Below are positions 6,026 through 10,870 of a DNA stretch of 10,870 bases, one piece after another. The stretch is from Bacteroidales bacterium (GTDB lineage Bacteria > Bacteroidota > Bacteroidia > Bacteroidales > Bacteroidaceae): NCBI GenBank assembly GCA_004557185.1, contig SFEP01000073.1, positions 1 to 10,870 on the forward strand, written 5' to 3'. The position numbers and the translations under genes were made by a program. Every line of letters begins with the position of its first letter. Within the stretch, counting starts at the first letter, position 1. Under the pieces are notes generated by a model. That model ran no database searches. It was not told where the DNA came from and saw only the letters and a program-made list of their open reading frames with translations.

Positions 6026-9000
6026 ATGAAAGATATCAAGAAAGTCCTCCTTCTGGGTTCCGGCGCGCTCAAGATAGGTGAAGCCGGCGAGTTCGACTAT
6101 TCCGGTTCGCAGGCCCTGAAGGCTTTGAAAGAGGAAGGCATCGAAACCATTCTCATCAATCCCAATATTGCCACGGTGCAGACCTCCGAAGGCGTGGCCG
6201 ACCGCATCTACTTCCTGCCCGTCACACCCTACTTTGTGGAGCGTGTCATACAGCGTGAGCAGCCCGATGGCATCATGCTGGCCTTTGGCGGACAGACTGC
6301 GCTGAACTGCGGCGTGGAGCTCTACCGTGCCGGCATTCTCGAGAAGTATAACCTCCGTGTGCTCGGCACTCCCGTGCAGGCCATTATGGACACCGAGGAC
6401 CGCGAGCTCTTTGTTGAGAAGCTCAACGAAATCAACGTTAAGACCATCAGCAGCGAGGCTTGCGAGGACATAGCACAGGCTCGTGCCGCCGCCGCCCGCC
6501 TGGGTTACCCCGTCATTCTGCGTGCCGCCTACGCACTCGGCGGTCTGGGCTCGGGCTTCTGCGACAACGAGGAAGAACTCAACCGCCTCGCCGAAAAAGC
6601 ATTCAGTTTCTCACCGCAAGTACTTGTGGAGAAGAGCCTCAAGGGTTGGAAGGAAGTGGAGTATGAAGTGGTGCGCGACCGTTTTGACAACTGCATAACG
6701 GTCTGCAACATGGAAAACTTCGACCCGCTGGGCATCCACACAGGCGAGAGCATCGTCATTGCGCCCTCGCAGACGCTCACCAACGCCGAATACCACAAGT
6801 TGCGCGAACTCTCCATCCGCATTGTGCGCCACGTTGGCATTGTGGGTGAGTGCAACGTGCAGTATGCCTTCGACCCCCACAGCGAGGACTACCGCGTCAT
6901 CGAGGTCAATGCCCGACTGTCGCGCTCCTCGGCCCTCGCCAGCAAGGCCACGGGTTATCCTCTGGCTTTCGTTGCTGCTAAGTTAGGTCTGGGCTATGGC
7001 CTCTTCGACCTCAAGAACTCGGTGACCAAGACCACCAGCGCCTTCTTTGAACCAGCGCTCGACTACGTAGTCTGCAAAATTCCCCGTTGGGACCTCGGCA
7101 AGTTCCGTGGCGTAGACCGCGAACTCGGTAGCAGCATGAAGTCGGTGGGCGAGGTGATGGCCATAGGCCGCACCTTCGAGGAAGTCATTCAGAAAGGCTT
7201 GCGCATGATAGGCCAGGGCATGCACGGCTTCGTAGATAACAAGGAACTCAAGATTGACGACGTTGATGCTGCCCTGCGTGAGCCCACCGACAAGCGCATC
7301 TTTGTTATCGAGAAAGCCTTTGCCGCGGGTTATACCATCGACCAGATACACGACCTCACCAAGATTGACCGCTGGTTCCTGCAGAAGCTCTACAAAATTC
7401 ACCTCACCGACCAGGAGCTCCACCAGTGCACCTCCATCAACGTGCTTGACAACGACTTGCTGCGCCGTGCCAAGGTGCAAGGCTTTACCGATTTCCAGAT
7501 AGCACGCGCCTTGGGCATGGAGCACGAAATGGACATCGAAAAGGCCAGCATGGTGGTGCGCGCCCGCCGCAAGCAGGCCGGCATATTGCCTGTGGTCAAG
7601 CAAATCGATACGTTGGCTGCCGAATATCCCGCACAGACCAACTACCTCTACGTTACCTACAGCGGCGTGGCGCACGACATCCCCTTCGAGGCCGACAAAC
7701 GTTCGGTGGTGGTGCTCGGCTCAGGCGCCTACCGCATCGGTTCGTCGGTTGAGTTCGACTGGTGCGGCGTGCAGGCGCTCAACACCATTCGCAAGGAGGG
7801 CTACCGCTCGGTGATGATTAACTACAACCCTGAGACCGTGTCCACCGACTACGACATGTGCGACCGCCTCTACTTCGACGAGCTCACTTTTGAGCGTGTG
7901 CTCGACATCCTCGACCTCGAATGCCCCTATGGCGTGGTGGTGAGCACGGGCGGACAGATACCGAACAACCTGGCCATGCGTCTTGATGCCGAAAACGTCA
8001 ATCTGCTCGGCACGCAGGCCAAGTACATCGACAACGCGGAGGACCGCGAGAAGTTCTCGGCCATGCTCAACCGCATTGGCGTGGACCAGCCCGAATGGAG
8101 CGCCCTCACGTCGATGGAGGACATTCAAGAGTTCATCGAGCGCGTCGGCTTCCCCGTACTTGTGCGTCCGTCGTATGTGCTTTCGGGTGCTGCCATGAAC
8201 GTGTGCTCCAACCAGGAAGAGCTCGAGCGCTTCCTGCGTCTCGCGGCCAACGTCAGCAAGAAGCACCCCGTCGTGGTGAGCCGCTTCATGCAGCACGCCA
8301 AGGAGGTGGAAATGGATGCTGTGGCCAAGGACGGCGAAATCATTGCCTATGCCATCAGCGAGCACATCGAGTTTGCCGGCGTGCACTCCGGCGATGCCAC
8401 AATCCAGTTCCCGCCACAGAAGTTGTATGTCGAAACGGCCCGCCGCATCAAGAAGATTTCGAAGCAAATTGCCAAGGAACTTCACATCTCCGGCCCCTTC
8501 AACATCCAGTATCTGGCTCGTGAAAACGACATCAAGGTCATTGAGTGCAACCTGCGCGCCTCGCGTTCCTTCCCCTTCGTGAGCAAGGTGCTCAAGATAA
8601 ACCTCATCGAACTGGCCACACGCATCATGCTCGGTCTGCCCGTCGAGAAGCCCGCCAAGAGCCTCTTCGACCTCGACTATGTGGGCATCAAGGCCTCGCA
8701 GTTCTCCTTCAACCGCTTGCAGAAGGCCGACCCTGTGCTCGGTGTCGACATGGCCTCTACGGGCGAGGTGGGCTGCTTGGGCGAGGACTCGCGCACCGCG
8801 CTCCTCAAGGCCATGCTGTCGGTAGGTCACCGCATTCCCGGCAAGAACATCCTGCTCTCCACGGGCGACGGCAAGCAGAAAGCCGAAATGCTCACCGCCA
8901 GCATGATGCTCGTGAAGCACGGTTACCGCATTTTTGCCACGCCTGGCACCAGCCGTTATCTCACCAGCAACGGTGTGGAGAACACCATGGTCTACTGGCC

Positions 9001-9244
9001 CAGCGAAGCTCCGCAACAGCCCCAGGCACTCGACATGCTGCACAACAAAGAAATTGACATGGTGGTCAACGTGCCCAAGAACCTCTCAACGGGCGAGCTG
9101 ACCAACGGTTACAAAATACGCCGCGCAGCTATCGACCTGAACGTGCCGCTCATCACGAACGCACGTTTGGCCTCCGCCTTCATCTATGCCTTCTGCACGG
9201 TGAAGATGGATGAACTTGAAATCAAGTCGTGGCAAGAATACTAA
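6026..9244 (+). CDS. carB: Carbamoyl-phosphate synthetase large subunit, eukaryote-like (CAD/CPS1-like) type
   Basis: A 1072-residue synthetase that makes carbamoyl phosphate from bicarbonate, ammonia and two ATP; length is normal. It has two homologous ATP-grasp halves. The first (about 1-400) has GEFDYSGSQA (21-30), FGGQTALNCG (87-96) and ALGGLGSGF (170-178). The second (about 558-935) has GSSVEFDWCG (572-581), NPETVSTDYD (601-610), RPSYVLSGAAM (714-724) and GVHSGDAT (785-792). A helical domain (about 400-555) separates them and an MGS-type allosteric domain occupies about 936-1072. Many diagnostic stretches, such as NPNIATVQT (45-53), VKQIDTLAAEYPAQTNYLY (524-542) and VYWPSE (989-994), match eukaryotic CAD/CPS1 as I remember them rather than E. 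coli CarB. It is the last gene of the operon and is followed by an intrinsic terminator. Assignment as CarB is certain; the eukaryote-like grouping needs a tree. Confidence 0.97.
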   Translation: MKDIKKVLLLGSGALKIGEAGEFDYSGSQALKALKEEGIETILINPNIATVQTSEGVADRIYFLPVTPYFVERVIQREQPDGIMLAFGGQTALNCGVELYRAGILEKYNLRVLGTPVQAIMDTEDRELFVEKLNEINVKTISSEACEDIAQARAAAARLGYPVILRAAYALGGLGSGFCDNEEELNRLAEKAFSFSPQVLVEKSLKGWKEVEYEVVRDRFDNCITVCNMENFDPLGIHTGESIVIAPSQTLTNAEYHKLRELSIRIVRHVGIVGECNVQYAFDPHSEDYRVIEVNARLSRSSALASKATGYPLAFVAAKLGLGYGLFDLKNSVTKTTSAFFEPALDYVVCKIPRWDLGKFRGVDRELGSSMKSVGEVMAIGRTFEEVIQKGLRMIGQGMHGFVDNKELKIDDVDAALREPTDKRIFVIEKAFAAGYTIDQIHDLTKIDRWFLQKLYKIHLTDQELHQCTSINVLDNDLLRRAKVQGFTDFQIARALGMEHEMDIEKASMVVRARRKQAGILPVVKQIDTLAAEYPAQTNYLYVTYSGVAHDIPFEADKRSVVVLGSGAYRIGSSVEFDWCGVQALNTIRKEGYRSVMINYNPETVSTDYDMCDRLYFDELTFERVLDILDLECPYGVVVSTGGQIPNNLAMRLDAENVNLLGTQAKYIDNAEDREKFSAMLNRIGVDQPEWSALTSMEDIQEFIERVGFPVLVRPSYVLSGAAMNVCSNQEELERFLRLAANVSKKHPVVVSRFMQHAKEVEMDAVAKDGEIIAYAISEHIEFAGVHSGDATIQFPPQKLYVETARRIKKISKQIAKELHISGPFNIQYLARENDIKVIECNLRASRSFPFVSKVLKINLIELATRIMLGLPVEKPAKSLFDLDYVGIKASQFSFNRLQKADPVLGVDMASTGEVGCLGEDSRTALLKAMLSVGHRIPGKNILLSTGDGKQKAEMLTASMMLVKHGYRIFATPGTSRYLTSNGVENTMVYWPSEAPQQPQALDMLHNKEIDMVVNVPKNLSTGELTNGYKIRRAAIDLNVPLITNARLASAFIYAFCTVKMDELEIKSWQEY

Positions 9245-9271
9245 TTTCTCATGGACTCTTTTTAGAGCCAC

Positions 9272-9307
9272 AAGAGCGGGTCGTCGTGATGACGCTCCGC
9301 TCTTTTT
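9272..9307 (+). terminator. Intrinsic terminator of the purF-like/carA/carB operon
   Basis: AAGAGCGG (9272-9279) pairs with CCGCTCTT (9297-9304). The helix extends through a G-T wobble and one mismatch into CGTC/GACG (9282-9285 and 9291-9294) with a five-base loop. The stem runs straight into five T residues (9303-9307). Its position 28 bases after the carB stop fits a rho-independent terminator and separates the operon from the lipoprotein gene. Confidence 0.85.
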
Positions 9308-9338
9308 AATTTGTCCTAAAACAGATGCCTTTACGATC

Positions 9339-10388
9339 ATGACCCACCGTCCTGTTCCTACCATTCTCCTGCTTCTTTCCTTTATCTATCTTGTAGTGCC
9401 CGCTCCCATGCTCACCTCCTGCGCCAGTCATCACACTGCGTCGCAGAACCATACACTTATGCGTGCCGAAGCCGACAGTTTCCTGCGCAGCATGCAGCCC
9501 GGCTTGCAACGCCGCCAGACGCACGCCGTGCGGCAGGCTATGGCGGGCGATGTGGCTCCCTTGCAGGCCGTGCGGAGTGCGCGCAACGCGACGGCTACAC
9601 TTCCTGAAAACGTGACGGCCTGCATGCTCACTCCTACGCTCCGCCTTTACCAGCCCGCTCGTGCCACTACGAAGCCTCTGCCCTTGCTCGTCTATCTTCA
9701 TGGAGGCGGCTGGACCTTCGGCAGTATCAATAGTTGTGCCCGCTTTTGCAGCGCCATGGCGGCCACGGGCGGTATGAAGGTGCTGGCCGTGGACTATCGG
9801 TTAGCACCCGAGCACCCTTATCCCGAAGGCCTCGACGACTGCATCGAAGCGGTGCAATATGCGCTGACGCATGCCGACAGTCTGGGCATCGACCCCGCTC
9901 GCATCGTGGTGGGCGGCGACAGTTCGGGCGGCAACCTGGCCGTTGCTACGGCCCTTTCACCCCGTTGCAGCGGCAGGCTCCACGGCCTCCTGCTGTTCTA
10001 TCCCGTTACGCTGGCCTACGCCGATGGCTCGCCCTCCTGGCGCCGCTATGCCGATGGCTACGGGCTGGATGCCGACTTGATGAATGCCTTCAACGAAGCC
10101 TACACCGTCAGGGCCTATGCCCGCCACTCCGCCATCAGCGTGGGGCTTGCCAGCGCAGCCCAGTTGCAAGCCCTGCCCCGCACGCTGCTCATTGCCGCGG
10201 GCCGCGACATTCTGCGCGACCAAGGGCTCGCGTTCGCCGAAAGGGTAGGGGCACGCCTTACACGCATCGAATACCCTGAGGCCGTCCACCTTTTCATCAC
10301 CGTGCCAGGCCAGCCTACTGCCTTTCGTACCGCTGTGCGCCAAGCAGCTGCTTTCATTACAGGAGCCACTGCCCCTCTCAATCCCTGA
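9339..10388 (+). CDS. Predicted lipoprotein esterase, hormone-sensitive-lipase (alpha/beta hydrolase) type
   Basis: A 349-residue exported carboxylesterase-type hydrolase. Residues 1-28 form a lipoprotein signal peptide with a hydrophobic core and lipobox LTSC, so Cys28 should be lipidated. No acidic export signal follows it, which suggests a periplasm-facing anchor, but this is inference. The hydrolase core starts near residue 100. It has the oxyanion motif HGGGW (121-125), DYRLAPEHPYPEG (152-164), nucleophile elbow GDSSGG (193-198, Ser195), acid Asp290 in AGRDILRDQG and His317 in EAVHLF, a complete catalytic triad. The family cleaves short acyl or acetyl esters; the natural substrate is unknown. 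I chose ATG 9339 because it starts the signal peptide. An in-frame ATG at 9210 would overlap carB and run through the carB terminator. Terminators on both sides make it a stand-alone unit, but I found no clear promoter in the short upstream gap. Confidence 0.88.
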   Translation: MTHRPVPTILLLLSFIYLVVPAPMLTSCASHHTASQNHTLMRAEADSFLRSMQPGLQRRQTHAVRQAMAGDVAPLQAVRSARNATATLPENVTACMLTPTLRLYQPARATTKPLPLLVYLHGGGWTFGSINSCARFCSAMAATGGMKVLAVDYRLAPEHPYPEGLDDCIEAVQYALTHADSLGIDPARIVVGGDSSGGNLAVATALSPRCSGRLHGLLLFYPVTLAYADGSPSWRRYADGYGLDADLMNAFNEAYTVRAYARHSAISVGLASAAQLQALPRTLLIAAGRDILRDQGLAFAERVGARLTRIEYPEAVHLFITVPGQPTAFRTAVRQAAAFITGATAPLNP

Positions 10389-10429
10389 ACGCCAGCCGTG
10401 CATGCCAGGCCAAAAGCATGTCCCTATCT

Positions 10430-10483
10430 CCACACACACGGGGGATGACGCTTACCGCGCCATGCTCCGTGTGTGTGGTTTTT
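10430..10483 (+). terminator. Intrinsic terminator downstream of the lipoprotein esterase
   Basis: A perfect 12-bp inverted repeat, CCACACACACGG (10430-10441) and CCGTGTGTGTGG (10467-10478), is followed directly by five T residues (10479-10483). The loop is 25 bases. It lies about 40 bases after the esterase stop codon. Confidence 0.8.
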
Positions 10484-10870
10484 GAGAGGTAGATAATAGG
10501 GTGGAAAATCGTACACACAAGGTACAAGAAAAGGGTGGATGCAGCGAAAAACGAAGCAGTTTCATTTTTCGAGGTAAAAATTATTGACAAAATCGGCACT
10601 TTTTTTCTATTACGTGCTATCTTATTTGTACTCAGGGCGATACAACCATTCTGACGTGGCATTTCTCCGTCACGTAATGCCTTCTGAATGTTCGTATATG
10701 GCATCTGAATGTTTGCCACGCCGGCACGGCAAACGTGCCACGCCGGCGCGGCAGACGTGCCATGCCGGCGTGGCAGGGAAAACGCACGAAATATTTATTG
10801 GGTTCAGCCTTCCGTTTTTCCGAAATGCGAGATGAACAGATGAATGATTTTTTCGAGGAATTTCGGGTTC
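10484..10870. other. Intergenic tail with repeats and no supported gene
   Basis: About 390 bases to the right edge contain no convincing complete gene. Apart from the 22-bp array (listed separately) there is an inverted repeat GGCATT (10658-10663) / AATGCC (10676-10681) and a direct repeat TCTGAATGTT (10683-10692 and 10704-10713) offset by 21 bases. A plus-strand frame opens at ATG 10825 and is still open at the edge (15 codons, MRDEQMNDFFEEFRV). A minus-strand frame could equally be the 3' end of a gene entering from the right. Neither is long enough to call. Confidence 0.5.
10711..10776. repeat. Three-unit 22-bp tandem array of imperfect GC-rich palindromes
   Basis: Three 22-bp units lie at 10711-10732, 10733-10754 and 10755-10776. 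Each holds a 16-bp near-palindrome (10715-10730, 10737-10752, 10759-10774) of the form GCCAyGCCGGCrygGC, centred on GCCGGC. The spacers are 6 bp and read (A/G)(A/G)ACGT-like between units. Unit 2 and unit 3 both begin ACGTGCCA. Units 1 and 3 are close to inverted copies of each other, so the array could also fold as one larger hairpin. It is GC-rich in an otherwise AT-rich spacer. Function is unknown; it resembles the array at 802-889 in period and in the ACGT junction. Confidence 0.8.

Noticed and set aside
3607..9043. Long antisense frames (3607-4512, 4958-5905, 7721-9043)
   Set aside because: They lie opposite well-identified purF-like, carA and carB genes, are rich in His, Val and Ala as expected for shadows of GC-rich codons, and have no promoters.
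9210..9338. Upstream in-frame ATG giving a 392-residue esterase
   Set aside because: It overlaps carB and would run through the intrinsic terminator; the ATG at 9339 begins a proper lipoprotein signal peptide.
10584..10613. TTGACA and TATTAC with an 18-base spacer, resembling an E. coli-type promoter
   Set aside because: Bacteroidetes housekeeping promoters use TAnnTTTG, and no gene with a supported start follows; likely chance in AT-rich DNA.
10825..10870. Open plus-strand frame beginning at ATG 10825 and running off the right edge
   Set aside because: Only 15 codons, no promoter match and no recognisable motif; the minus strand is also open here.

Overview
The window looks like the chromosome of a member of the Bacteroidales, most likely a Prevotella-type organism. 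The signs are Bacteroidetes promoter -7 boxes (TAnnTTTG) upstream of three genes, no obvious Shine-Dalgarno sequences before the starts, a Bacteroidetes-style small XRE regulator, a long Bacteroidetes-type PurF-like protein, and GC-rich genes separated by AT-rich spacers. This placement comes from sequence style and remembered family features, not from a database search.

Layout. (1) 1-260, minus strand: a 68-residue XRE-type HTH regulator followed, with a TAATG stop/start overlap, by the first 18 codons of a second gene whose N-terminus resembles WYL-domain regulators. This pair reads out of the window to the left. (2) 261-1242: a long, mostly non-coding spacer containing a four-unit 22-bp repeat array (802-889) and the promoter and leader of the next gene. 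(3) 1243-2601: an Amt-family ammonium transporter, followed by a strong hairpin at 2642-2684. (4) 2932-9244: three co-directional genes, probably one operon, encoding a 633-residue PurF-like amidotransferase/phosphoribosyltransferase, CarA and CarB. The operon ends in a clear intrinsic terminator at 9272-9307. (5) 9339-10388: a predicted lipoprotein esterase of the hormone-sensitive-lipase type with its own terminator at 10430-10483. (6) 10484-10870: a non-coding tail with a second 22-bp repeat array (10711-10776).

Functional picture. Amt brings in ammonium. The next three genes encode enzymes that spend glutamine nitrogen: a class II glutaminase fused to a PRPP-binding phosphoribosyltransferase, and the class I glutaminase and synthetase subunits of carbamoyl-phosphate synthetase. 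The block therefore reads as nitrogen uptake followed by glutamine-nitrogen distribution into purine-type, pyrimidine and arginine precursors. No glnK, glnA or glutamate synthase gene is present in the window.

Most notable points: CarB, and to a lesser extent CarA, carry motifs I recognise from eukaryotic CAD/CPS1 rather than from E. coli-type CPSase, including a C-terminal allosteric domain resembling the N-acetylglutamate domain of CPS1. The PurF-like protein has a changed oxyanion-loop motif. Two separate intergenic arrays share a 22-bp period. The left edge may be the regulatory end of an accessory or defence locus outside the window.
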